Source: Chrysopilus asiliformis
Taxonomy: Eukaryota > Arthropoda > Insecta > Diptera > Rhagionidae
NCBI GenBank assembly: GCA_964034945.1
Contig: OZ035962.1
Span: 17,479,388 to 17,543,387, forward strand
Length of the DNA stretch: 64,000 nt
Reading direction: 5' to 3'
Position numbers and translations under genes: made by a program. This document shows positions 1 through 9,419 of the stretch, piece after piece; within the stretch, counting starts at the first letter, position 1, and each line of letters starts with the position of its first letter. Below the pieces are notes generated by a model, which worked only from the letters and a program-made list of their open reading frames with translations, was not told the origin of the DNA and searched no databases.

Positions 1-308
1 TCCCTTTGGAAAAGATTTTTCGACTTTCTCGAAAACGGCTCATTTTTTCTAAAACAAATGTTTATAGAAAAAGTATTTAGAATATGATTATACGAAATTC
101 TAAATACATCACAAATCAATCGGACCACTCCTCCCCCCTCCCCCTCCCCCCTCCCCCCTCATCCCTCCCCCCTTTTCATGCGTCCTCCCCCTCCTCTCTC
201 CATACAACTGGAAAAGGTTTTTGCAATTTCCTAGAAAACGGTTCATTATTTCGCAAAATTTGTTTAGACAAAGAAAGTTTGGAAGAGGATTCTATAAAAT
301 TCTAAATA
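1..308 (-). repeat. Dispersed C-rich repeat, family B, copy 1
   Basis: Part of a repeat recurring at 1226-1440, 3620-3810, 28707-29060, 32330-32758 and 63865-64000. Units carry a pyrimidine-rich tract (here about 121-175) followed by a stretch close to TTTTTGCAATTTCCTAGAAA, and the unit is partly duplicated in tandem. This copy lies in inverse orientation to those at 32 kb and 63.9 kb. No coding function is visible; the 73-codon frame through it is composition-driven. It continues past 1223 after being split by the pogo-like element. The transposon class of family B is unknown to me. Confidence 0.75.
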
Positions 309-1223
309 CAGTGGAATCCGGTTATAACGACCTCCAAGGGACCAACAAATCTGGTCGTTATATCCGGTTGTTCGTTATAACCGATTCATAGTTTTAAAGG
401 TTTTAAAATACATGTGTGAAGTTCTAAAATACAAAATTTTTATTGCAAATCGTCCGTACATTAAAAAATTAAATTTGTTTAATTTTTCTGCAGATTATTG
501 AGTAATCTTTGTTTGTTTGGATTTTTGGTGTAAGAATTCCTTTTCAATTCTTAGCACAGCTTCTTTTGAAATCTCATCAAAAATGTTATTGACTAATAGG
601 AATGAACTCAATGTCGTAATACCCCGAAGTGCTTCTTTGACTGAAGGTATGACACAACCTCTTTCTGAAATTTTCACCCGATTTTAAAATTATGTATTGT
701 GATGCATAAAACATTATTTACCAGTAGTATCTTCTTCATCTTTTTCCTCGATACTAAATTGTCGCCTTTTAGCATTCATTGTGGAATTCACAGTATAAAC
801 TACGAAATAAACTGAATTAACACAACGTAGATGCACAAAACTTTGACAGAACTGATTAGGGGAATTCCCGAAAAGTTCCAACTTTCATTTAATGACTTAA
901 GCAAATGACGTTTAGAAATGCAACAAGTTGGCAAAAACTAGGGTATCTGACATGGCGGCCAATTTAGAACATTTGTTAAAAACTTACTCTACCAGGGTTT
1001 GATTTTTTTCTATGAGATCTTAAGTTTCGGTCGTTATAAACGATATTTTTTTCTGTTTTCGTAGAAAAACGGGTCGTTAAAGCCGATATGTCGTTATATC
1101 CGGTGTCGTTATAACCAATACCAAAACGCACAGAGTCTTATGGGCTCTGGCCGGGACCCAAGAAATGCGTCGTTAAAGCCGGTATGTCGTTATAACCGGT
1201 GTCGTTATAAGCGGATTCCACTG
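309..1223 (-). mobile_element. pogo/Tigger-like non-autonomous DNA transposon
   Basis: A 915-bp element. The left end CAGTGGAATCCGGTTATAAC and the right end, read inward as CAGTGGAATCCGCTTATAAC, form terminal inverted repeats flanked by TA on both sides (307-308 and 1224-1225). The pattern CAGTGGAA(T/C)C(C/T).. with a TA duplication is typical of the pogo/Tigger branch of Tc1/mariner. Subterminal repeats close to GTCGTTATAACCGG occur several times near both ends and probably bind transposase. The insertion splits a family B repeat: an undisturbed copy of the target (TCTAAATACATC) is present at 99-110, so the TA target can be read directly. It encodes a shortened transposase remnant on the minus strand. 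Confidence 0.85.
495..779 (-). pseudogene. Internally deleted pogo-type transposase remnant with a putative intron
   Basis: Two coding pieces on the minus strand. The first starts at an ATG at 779 and begins MNAKRRQFSIEEK, resembling the start of the N-terminal helix-turn-helix of pogo/Tigger and CENP-B-like transposases. The second ends near 498 and contains PSVKEALRGITTL and, at the end, KQTKIT, resembling the acidic and C-terminal tail of Tigger proteins. Between them a 57-nt segment (721 down to 665) begins GTAAAT and ends TTTCAG. Removing it joins the two pieces in frame. The DNA-binding body and the DDE catalytic domain are absent, so it cannot catalyse transposition. Whether it is a random deletion relic or an expressed micro-protein cannot be decided here. 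Confidence 0.6.
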
Positions 1224-1225
1224 TA

Positions 1226-1440
1226 CATCAAAATTCAATCAAAATGCTTCTCTTCCCCCCCCCCCCTCCCCCGGCCCCACCCCCCTCTTTCGCATATAAA
1301 TGGAAAACATTTTTGCGATTATCTTGAAACGGTTTGTATTTTTCAAAAGGGTTTTATGGAACGATAACAGATTTCGAATGCGAAAAACCGCGTCAAAATC
1401 GGTTAAGGTTTTGGGGGTAGGAGTCGATCTCACAATTCTC
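1226..1440 (-). repeat. Family B repeat, continuation after the pogo insertion
   Basis: Picks up the family B sequence interrupted at 308. It begins CATCAAAATTCAATCAAAAT and is followed by a C-run (about 1255-1268), a C/T-rich tract, and the conserved stretch GGAAAACATTTTTGCGATTA. Together with 1-308 it forms one older repeat array that existed before the pogo element arrived. Confidence 0.7.
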
Positions 1441-1467
1441 GTTGCATACACACATACGAAGGAACAA

Positions 1468-1468
<1 letters not shown>

Positions 1469-1529
<61 letters not shown>

Positions 1530-1540
1530 ACACACACATA
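1469..1540. repeat. (CA)n microsatellite
   Basis: About 36 CA dinucleotides with a few interruptions (CATACA near 1522 and 1538). Two overlapping frames through it (1239-1562 minus and 1300-1575 plus) are only translations of the dinucleotide repeat plus family B flank. Confidence 0.97.
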
Positions 1541-1560
1541 CAAAGACATGTTGCGGACTC

Positions 1561-2069
1561 ATCGAATTAGAATAGGTATGTCCCGGGGTCGTTAGGAGGG
1601 GGGGAGTCCATTATGATTTCGGTTTTTGGAGTAATTTTAATACCTATACATTTCTTATTTGTTAGAAAGGTAAAAGTGTGAAAATCAAGTTCAAAACTTT
1701 TTTTTTCAAGATTTGAAAAAAGAGCCACGTCTCACTCTTTTTTTTGCGTATCACATTTTAAATCCATATTAAAGAACGTAATATAGATCATAATTTCTAC
1801 AATGTTTCTTAAACCAACCAAATTTTCGGGAAAAAACCTTCCAATTAACAAATTTGTAGCTATGTTTTTTATAGTATCAAATAGATAGACGCAACATCTA
1901 ATTAATTTTTAGTCTTTTTTCAGCATGTTTTCATATACTCCACTTGCTATGAATTACCTAAGCTAATCTATCTCTCTTGCAAGATAAGAGAAACAAAAAC
2001 CATAAAACACTAAACATATGTCATGCGATATGAAGTCTAGGTCTATAAAAGGATCTCGTATCTAAAATT
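1561..2069. other. AT-rich DNA with no recognised gene
   Basis: A short G-rich patch near 1590-1610 and otherwise AT-rich sequence with homopolymer runs. A TATA-like TATAAAAGG occurs at 2043-2051, about 25 bases before the open frame at 2070; on its own this is weak evidence for a promoter. Confidence 0.5.
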
Positions 2070-2604
2070 ATGGTTAGTCAACCGTGGCTAAAAGACAGGC
2101 AAAACATGCCAAATCAAGAGCCACAACCTATTGACCCAAAAAGTTTTTGGCACATTCTTATCCGGCAGGGAAACTTGGAAACTGCCATGAAATTGAATAT
2201 AAAAACAAAGAAAAGTTCAAAACATTACAAAAAATCAGCCTGGCTACATTATTTACAATATTTAATTACGGGACACCTTAATTACGGAACACCTTTAAGA
2301 AGGTATTGCTGGTATGCTTCACAACAAAAAAAAATATCCTAATGGACTTAAAATCAATGGTTCATGAGCAAGAACAAGCTTTACGAAATTCGATACTGTT
2401 TTCGTTTTCGGTCAGTCCTCATTCATCTTCACTACACACTACGGGTATTTGGACTTTTATTCGCAACAAAAACAACTGAGAAAACCGATCTATGGTGCTA
2501 TCTTTAGATACAGATACGATGATGAAATCATGTCTGAGGAGACAGATTTAAATCCATGGCAATTAGATCAACCGAAAAGACCATTGACACTCGTCGGAAT
2601 TTAA
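2070..2604 (+). pseudogene. Unidentified, apparently frameshifted coding relic
   Basis: Three open stretches in three frames follow one another: 2070-2342 (ATG start, 90 codons), about 2342-2479 (begins MDLKSMVHEQEQALRNS), and 2368-2604, open for 78 codons without an ATG at its start and ending DQPKRPLTLVGI then TAA. The third is richer in D, E, Q, Y and W than chance AT-rich frames (for example RYRYDDEIMSEETDLNPWQL). An A-run at 2326-2335 lies where the first frame ends. This is what a decayed gene with indels would look like, but I recognise no family and chance cannot be excluded. It could be a retro-element, host or viral relic. Confidence 0.35.
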
Positions 2605-2866
2605 CAAATTTTCTCTAAATCGGAACAAGCATCGAACATACCCTTAAAGTAACCCATTTTCTTGTCATCGTCGTTTGTATTTATTTGCTGTATGTTGAGT
2701 TGTATTTTTTAATCCTCAACGAAGGAGTCTTATTAGAAGAGTCAAAACAGACCCAGAAGGCAGGAACGCCAAACTTTTCAAAAGTCATTAAAGTCTTGTA
2801 GTGGTGAAATTAATTACTTGTTGAGAACAAAACTGGCTCTAGATCTGTGAATGGATGCCTTGATAC

Positions 2867-3366
2867 TTGAAAGAATCGCCCCTTGTTTACCCACAAAAAA
2901 CAACACTTGTACCCCCTTATGCTCCACAAAATATCCACCACGGCCATCCTGCTATCGCTTTGGCTATCATTCAACAAAATGGGTTTCATTTGGTATACGA
3001 GTATTTTGCAAAATCTTACAAATATACGTTCTCCGATAAAACTTTAACTCATATAAACATGTTGAGATACACTGAGAAAATGGTTTTGTTCGCATGTGTT
3101 GTTAAAGGCAAGATGAAGTTTATCGGCTCATCCCAGATTTTTAACATTGCAAAAGAAGATTTTTTGGGAGTAATAAATGTTTTGTAGTCGAAAGGTTTAC
3201 GCCAGCCATTTGTTTTGAAAAACCGTCGAAACAGAGGGAAAAGCCCAAAAAGCTTTTCCTTGAATTTGTTCAACAGACGCCTGTTAGTACGACAAAGTTT
3301 TCCATCTGAGAATTTTTCACTTAATTTCGATGTTTCGCTTGCCAGGCTGTTTGTTACACAAAACAA
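2867..3366. other. Overlapping 106- and 105-codon open frames on opposite strands, unassigned
   Basis: The plus frame 2867-3187 (TTG-initiated; contains PPYAPQNIHHGHPAIALAII) and the minus frame 3049-3366 (contains GWRKPFDYKTFITPKK) overlap by about 140 bases, so at most one is likely to be a former coding region. Both are long for a region this AT-rich. Neither matches a family I recognise. The region lies just downstream of the broken frames at 2070-2604 and may belong to the same relic. Confidence 0.25.
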
Positions 3367-3619
3367 ATGTTCATGAAATTACAGAAAATTGGATAAAAAT
3401 CTTTCGAGATTTACGAAATGTAATTACTGTTGTTTATATGTGCGTTTTTTTAACCCAAGAAACATGAAGATAAATTACAAAAATATTTAAAATTAAAACG
3501 ATTTTGATACGATACAACATTTTTGTTGGAATTAAAAGCAGATGAATTTAATTTACGCGAAATACTGAAATGTTTTCTTTTTTAGAAATTAAACATAAGA
3601 AAAACCAAGTGGCAAAAAT
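3367..3619. other. AT-rich spacer, nothing recognised
   Basis: AT-rich sequence without repeats shared elsewhere in the window and without a convincing frame. Confidence 0.5.
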
Positions 3620-3810
3620 ATACTCTATGGGAGGATAGATCGAGACGCCAGATGAAAATTTTCCAACTTGTGTGGTTAAATTGGATTTTTATGCATGGAT
3701 GTGTTGTGTAAACCTGTGTTCTTAACACTTTCACGAGAAAAACGCTAAAAACGGTTTCCTTTCTATGGAGGAGGGGGCAAGAAATGGTCCAATTTTGCCC
3801 GTTTAAGAAC
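3620..3810 (+). repeat. Family B repeat, diverged copy
   Basis: Matches the 32.3-32.6 kb copy in order and orientation: a GGAGG-rich start, a stretch around TTTTTATGCATGGATGTGTT, then TATGGAGGAGGGGGCAAGAA followed by ATGGTCCAATTTTGCCCGTT. More diverged than the 32-kb copy and lacking its downstream GAC-rich tract. Confidence 0.65.
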
Positions 3811-3922
3811 TTCGCCACTATTTAAAATAAACTTATTTGTCTAAAATTTCAAGTCTCCAGCTGAATTCCTTCTAGAGTTGCCCAAATAGCATTTCAAGCA
3901 ACCGTGTCGCCCCTATTCACAA

Positions 3923-4190
3923 ATTTCGTCACCATGCAAATCGCGGTGATAAGCAATTTTTATCGCGGGCACATCGGGGATGTGCGAATGGGATGCGAAA
4001 TGACACCCATAGTGGAGGACACTTTTTAGCGGTTTGCCACGCCCCGCAGTTATGACACAAGAACGTACTTCTTGCCGTTTCACAAAAAAAGACGCCGCCT
4101 AACTGCTTCAAGTTTTATGCGAGCGCCATCTGACGGCATCACATCACAAATCTTGGAGCAGAGTTTTCTTTCTCCCTCAAATGCTCTGTA
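3923..4190 (+). repeat. Dispersed repeat family F, copy 1
   Basis: Collinear with 45946-46205 in the same orientation. Shared blocks include ATTTCGTCACCATGCAA, TCGCGGGCACATCG, TTTCACAAAAAAAGACGC, TTATGCGAGCG, ATCTGACGGCAT and TTTTCTTTCTCCCTC. Alignment by eye needs several indels, so both copies are old. No termini, coding potential or polymerase III boxes were seen. Confidence 0.75.
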
Positions 4191-4439
4191 TGTAGCGTAT
4201 ATGACAAAAACTGACAAATAGGTTGACAAAAACCCACAAGTAGGTTGACGAAAATGTTGAAAATAAGGTTTCTTGTCTGTGGGTATCTTTATACTTTTTA
4301 GTCTTCGAATATAGTTATATCCTTGCCTTTGAGATATTTTTATAATTGGTGTGACCACTTTAATATTTGAATATCTCGAAACCTAGGGTTCATTGGTCAA
4401 TATTTTTGAATAATATTTGCTTCTCTCGAAACGAATTTT

Positions 4440-4990
4440 CTATTTCTTATGGAGTTTTTTGACTTCAAATTCGGATTTAGCGACCCCAAAACCTCTAGAT
4501 GAGGTTTTTTTTTGGAAAATTTTAGGAAAAGGATAGTGACTTTATCCTTACAGCACTTTTCGTTGTCCTTAAAGACTTCTTAACGTTAGAATCGAATTCA
4601 GCGGCCCCAAAAACCTTCAGATGAGGGTTTTTTCAGAAAATTTGAGGAAAAGGATAGTGACGTTATCCTTACAGCACTTTCCGTTATCCTTACAGGCTTC
4701 TTAATATCAGAATCGGTTTCAATGACCCCAAAATAGGGTTTTCTGGAAAATTTCAAGAAATGGAGAATTACATTTCCTACCAGGATTTTCTGTTGTCCTT
4801 AAAGACTTCTTGATGTTAGAATCGGATTCAAGCGGCCCCAGACACCTTCAGATGAGGCTTTTTTCGGAAAATTTGAGGAAAAAATAATCACGTTATCCTT
4901 ACAGGACCTCCCGCTATCCTTACGGATTTTTTAACATCAGAATCGAACTCAGAGACTCCAAAAACCCCCACATCACATTTTTTTCGGCAA
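4440..4990 (-). repeat. Tandem array of about 120-bp units
   Basis: At least four degenerate units of about 116-123 bp. Markers recur in order: AGATGAGG followed by a T-run (near 4494, 4617, 4849, degenerate at 4733 and 4970), then GAGGAAAAGGATAGTGAC, TTATCCTTACAG and GTCCTTAAAGACTTCTTAA, then AGAATCG. Two units of the same sequence in reverse orientation lie at 58320-58560, where the array follows a family D repeat. Probably a minisatellite amplified from inside that repeat. Confidence 0.8.
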
Positions 4991-6124
4991 ATTTAGCGTT
5001 TGTCGGCCATTTTACATACCGATAGACTATTGAAGCTAAGTGAGAAATAGATTCTAAATGTGTAAAAAAAGGAATATTCACTGTTTTCCCCAGTAAAATC
5101 CCAGTAAAATTTCGCTGGCAAAATTACTGCGAAAAACCGTCTGGTTTAGAGTGTAAAAGGACGAAGTAGTGAAAATATTGTATGTTACCGGAACTACGCT
5201 AGGTGGCAAAATTTCTTCCTAGATAGTATAGTTTCGGAAATATAAGTTTCCAATGATTTAAAAATATAGGGTGACGACAAAGTCAGAAAACAACTTAATA
5301 GCAAGCGTATAAAAATGAAGGAATTTTCAGATTTAAAACCTTAAAAACACACTTATCAGATAAAATCTTTTAAAGATAATATGGAATTCATCCGCAAAGT
5401 GCTCTGTCTGGTATTTCCCTTAAATCAACTGCTACTGTAAAATTAGCACATTGATCTCTCTTTCCTCAAGTGGTCATTAGCAAAAATTGCGTTTCATAAT
5501 TCAAGGAATTTCCTCTTGTTCGCATTCATCCCTCTTGAGCATATCATGAAAAATCATCGCAGCAGAAGAAAACAAAAAACAGACACACATTTCCATGGTT
5601 CAAGAAAAAAAAACGTATTACCATAAACCACACCTTATTTGATCGAATTCGTCTCGTCTTCAACCTAATGAAGTGATTTGCATATTATTTGTATTTAAAA
5701 CACTTGAAAAACTATAACGATTGAAAACGATCTAAATTTAACATCTTTTCAGGCACCGGGCAAGTAATTCAACTAACAAAAGCTATACGACTATAATAAT
5801 ATTATAGTTGGCCCCGAAAAACTCATTCTCGGTTAAAATATACGGGCATTGATGTAGCAAAGCCCCCGCAACAAAAGTGTAGTTACGTAGGTACCATCGG
5901 ATCTGTATCTTAGCTCAGTATCTGATTTGTCTGTTGTGTGTTTTCTTTTATTTCGAGCAAAGTAGTCACTTTCGAAATCGATACAAAGAGGTGAAGACAA
6001 TCATCAGACATCGAGACACCAGAAAATCTTTGAATAAACGCCAAATGAGGTGTCAAAACATGAAACAACCAAAAAAAAAGAGCTTCAAAACGTAAGTATA
6101 TACCATTCACCTGGTTTAACCAAT
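4991..6124. other. AT-rich DNA, no gene recognised
   Basis: No TIR element, LINE or convincing frame was seen. A good 5' splice-site-like sequence (AAACGTAAGTATAT) occurs near 6086-6099 on the plus strand, but no coding exon can be placed against it. Confidence 0.5.
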
Positions 6125-6168
6125 TCAATGGAGGTGCTGTTGCTGCTGTTGGAGCAGACCATCATCAC

Positions 6169-6260
6169 CTGAATGGAGGATGGGGATCGAAGAGTTCCGG
6201 GGAAATAGCGGCAACCAGAGCCGGAACAACCAGAAGGAAGATCCAAGGAACGCCAACGCA
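6169..6260 (-). CDS. Candidate internal exon with signal-peptide-like sequence
   Basis: A 92-nt segment, clearly richer in GC than its surroundings. It is bounded on the minus strand by an acceptor-like GTTTTACCAG and a donor-like CATTCAG then GTGATG. One frame reads CVGVPWIFLLVVPALVAAIS then PELFDPHPPF: a hydrophobic core followed by small residues and a polar stretch, as in a secretory signal peptide. The frame has no ATG upstream before a stop, so an earlier exon would have to supply the start. The exon would begin in phase 0 and leave two bases. The other strand also has an open frame here, so coding is not proven. I do not recognise the protein. Confidence 0.25.
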
Positions 6261-6269
6261 CTGGTAAAA

Positions 6270-7899
6270 CTGGATTCTTTTTCGGTGCAACTAAAAACAG
6301 ATTGAATTCGAGCTAGGTTGAATCTTATAGATACTACTTGAGAGTATGAAGAAATTGAAAGCACTGTAAAATTTTACCCTTCCCGAATCAGATCCACAGG
6401 GCCAAATAGTAGCCTTTTCTTATCCTCTCGTGTACGTACAGAATACGAAGAGATATGTTCTGTGACTTTATGGAAAAACAAAAGTAAATTGATTTTAGTT
6501 GGGTTACCTTCCTCTATATTCATTCTATAAACGAGATTTCGTTATCGATAAGCGTCCAAAAGAATACAAAAATCTAGAAACTAAGAGACAATGGTTCATT
6601 CATTTCGTTCACTGATTCCATTCACCTGGATCGCATCGAATTTTAAATCGTCTTCTTAAGTCTGAGGTGAAGGTGTCAATGGATTTGTAGTTTTTTCGGC
6701 TGTGCTGAGTTTTTTTTTCAACTTTGGACCTCGAAAAAAAAGTCCTCTACGGTTATATTGGAACCTTCTTAGTTATTCAGACCAGTCACACTTGTATAAA
6801 CCCAAGAGTGCATCCATTTAACATCCGGCCGATAAATTTTGTTCGCGTCAAGTCAAGAATATTGCAAAGAAGTAAATCTTTACACCGACCATCCACATCA
6901 GCACGCACAAATCACATTAACACTCGCACAGCCAGGGTCTTCAGAATTTTTCCGGGATATTTTTGCACACGCCCGGTAGTCTATTTAAGCGATGTAATCC
7001 TTATTCTTTTCCTCATTGGTTTTAAGTCGAATTGAGCTTTGCAACAATTTTTGCATTTTCCTCCCTCGGCAAATTTTTCGCGATTTTTTGCATGGGATTT
7101 AATATTACTGTCACACTACTGCAAAACACCCTCTCCCTTTTTTTCCTCTAAATGAGAAAAAAAATGTTGTACACTTTGGAACGGGGGGACCTCGGGATTG
7201 TGAGGGGGGTAAAGTTTCAAAAGTAATAAACCCCCAAAAAAAAATCGGGGAAAAAACGCGTCGAGAGGAAAGAGAGGCAATAAAACTAGAGCTGATCTAA
7301 CCAAACCACTACCAAAAAATCGGAATAAGCGATGCCAAATAGCTTAAAACGACTTCTCATACAAGACATGACATCCAAATGGTTAAGAACTCCAGCAAAT
7401 TTTTAACTTCTTTAGTGCTCCAACACTGACGCAATTAAGTCACCGTCTCACACAGCTACACTGTAAACCCTAACTATCTTGACACTGCGGTGACGCGACT
7501 GAGATCGTGTCCATTGATCTCTCCCTATACCTGAGTCCCTACAATTTGGTGGTACACAAGAATTCCTAAATCGGATCGAAAATCTTTTGACTCAAGGCAC
7601 CACACAGAACTCCGTGCAAATGGCTTACATTTTTTTTTCCTGCGCTTTAATTTGATTTCGCACAAGGTGACAAAGTGGACAATTTAGAACGACACCGAAA
7701 CGATTTTTACCTTCGAAACTGTGAGAATGGCATTTCTTTGAGTTTAAAAGGAGTTTAAGATTAAATAAAATCCATGAATGAAAATAATTCTTAATGGTAG
7801 TTTGATTTGACGATTGTGGAGTAGCAAAATAAAATCTATAGGTATTGCTGCATTTTTAGGGTCATTTAATTTAGTTCAAAGACAAATAAATGAAATAGT
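6270..7899. other. No recognised gene; mixed AT-rich DNA
   Basis: Contains a 103-codon frame (6724-7035) without an ATG start and without family resemblance, and a short C/T- and G-rich patch at 7125-7270. A pogo-type end-like stretch (CAGGGGACCCTCGATTTATG) begins at 7901, just outside the next element. Confidence 0.45.
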
Positions 7900-8595
7900 T
7901 CAGGGGACCCTCGATTTATGACGTTTCGGTATAAGACGTTTTTATATACAGTGGAATCTCGATTCGTAAACGCCTCGGGTTGACCATCAGGAAAAAAAAT
8001 GCCTTGACATGTTTCGGTTTGTAAACAAAATTTTAGTTTTTTTTGGCAGGAATTGGCAAAGAAAATTGATACCTACAAAAGAAAATGTTTGCTCAAATTT
8101 TGTCTTTTACCGTTATCGAGAATTTATTATTATTAAGAAGTAAAAATATATTTTTTTGCGAATTGCTTGCAAACTAACGGTTTTTCGAAAAAACAGGTAA
8201 TAACAGAATTAAAGGTATTAAAATTTTCTACATTTTTGCAATTTACCATAAATCGATATCTTTTACCGTTATCGAGATATTTCAGATTTTGTAAAATAAA
8301 AATTTATATTTTTATGTTAACTAATATTTTATTCGTCAGTGCAGAAAAAAACGTAGATTTTGTATGAGAAAGTCATGTGCTGTTCACATCAGGTATTTGT
8401 TTAATAATGTTTCTATCGACTCTCGGGAGTTCTCGGGTAATGATTTTTTGGCAAAATTGAGAGGTCGAAATTTTTCATGATTATACTCTGTATGAATAAA
8501 AATCATTTTGAAAACATTTGACAAAAAAATTGCATACCTCAACTGATTTTTAAAGGTTTTGAACTATTGTAAAACATAGTAAAGTACCACTTTGA

Positions 8596-8722
8596 TGGTC
8601 GTTTGCACCAACGAAACTTTACAACTTAAACCTAACTTAAATGATGTAATTCTCAGAATTTCAACTTATTGGTTAGGTTAAGCTCCACTTATTGTTTTAA
8701 GGATAGTAGGCGCAAACAGGCC
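8596..8722. mobile_element. Short MITE, GGCCCGTTTGC family, diverged copy
   Basis: Starts close to GGTCGTTTGCACCAACGAAA and ends GGCGCAAACAGGCC followed by TTAA. Shares AACTTAA motifs and TTTTAAGGATAGTA with the copy at 34798-34923; both belong with the cleaner copy at 23996-24122. Confidence 0.6.
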
Positions 8723-8827
8723 TTAAGAATAAACTCTAGGTTTGAGTACCCAATCTTCCGAGGCTCGAGAACGGATTAATTCATTTTACCTTGGCTAATA
8801 TGAGAACAACGGTAATGGTTTCGTATA

Positions 8828-9142
8828 CACTTAGAAACATTGAGTAATAGTCGTCGACTTGCGTATGGCGTAATTAGCTTCCTGCAGGAAAATTTAGCCT
8901 ATGATAGGCGCATGTTTACCTGCGTTAGGAAAAATAAAAACCGGTTAACCTGTGGAGGAAAAAATTCAAAAATTAAACCATTAGCAAGTAAAGTAGGGTG
9001 TCAGGAACTGTACGGGTTGACCTGAGATAAGTATTTCGAGGATGTAATGTCATGTAATAAATATCTCCGTTTGCCTGCTATAGGCCAAAGTTGACTTGTC
9101 GAAAAGTTGACTTGGATCAGCTTGATTTTTTTTTCCTGAGTG
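8828..9142 (+). mobile_element. CACTCAG-terminus MITE, copy 1
   Basis: Inverse of the copy at 26217-26555. Shared blocks are AGTCGTCGACTTGCGTAT, AATTAGCTTCCTGCAGGAAA, ATTTAGCCTATGATAGGCGC, CAAGTAAAGTAGGG and CCCGTACAG (in complement), and AAAGTTGACTTG. Ends are CACTTAGAAACATTG on the left and TTTTCCTGAGTG on the right. No transposase remains; the superfamily is unresolved. Confidence 0.8.
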
Positions 9143-9331
9143 TGCGTTTCGGTTTGTGAACGCTCTTCAGGAATGGATAAAGTTCACAAACTCAGACGCC
9201 ATTCAACGGTTTATTTCGACGGGATCAAAATATTCGTAAATCGAGGGACGTCTGTAACTAAAATATAAATTGACCAACAAGTTTTTAAACGACTAAGCAG
9301 ACAAGATTGAAGAATTTTTTTTACTGATGTA

Positions 9332-9417
9332 CTCATATTCAAATATTTTTGCTTCTATCGAAACGATTTTCTTGAGTAGAAAGCGTTTCGATAGAAGCAA
9401 AAATATTTCAATATGAC
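9332..9417. repeat. Short near-perfect hairpin
   Basis: Arms 9332-9365 and 9384-9417 are inverse complements apart from one or two mismatches, for example CTTCTATCGAAACG against CGTTTCGATAGAAG, with an 18-base loop. Related single-arm sequence occurs at about 4405-4433 (TTTGCTTCTCTCGAAACG). It could be a foldback-element remnant or a small-RNA precursor. Confidence 0.8.
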
Positions 9418-9419
9418 CA

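Larger units (their letters stand above)
7949..9254. mobile_element. pogo/Tigger-like element, degenerate, with nested insertions
   Basis: The left end reads CAGTGGAATCTCGATTCGTA; the right end read inward is CAGACGTCCCTCGATTTACG. Both are flanked by TA (7947-7948 and 9255-9256). Inner copies of CGTTTCGGTTTGT(A/G)AAC lie near both ends (8011-8026 and 9144-9160) and are probably subterminal repeats. The interior holds a GGCCCGTTTGC-type element (8596-8722) and a CACTCAG-type element (8828-9142). A stretch around 8040-8360 resembles the tail of family A. No transposase was recognised. The termini are more diverged than in the element at 309-1223, so the boundary is less certain. Confidence 0.55.

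Noticed and set aside
1239..1575. Overlapping 107- and 91-codon frames on both strands
   Set aside because: They translate the (CA)n microsatellite and family B flank (VCVCV and THTHT runs); no gene.
2043..2051. TATA-like TATAAAAGG (also near 12089 and 52678)
   Set aside because: Expected often by chance in this composition; no supported gene follows at a proper distance except the uncertain relic at 2070.
4440..4990. Possible CRISPR-like array
   Set aside because: Units are about 120 bp, degenerate along their whole length and without unique spacers; it is a minisatellite in a eukaryotic context.
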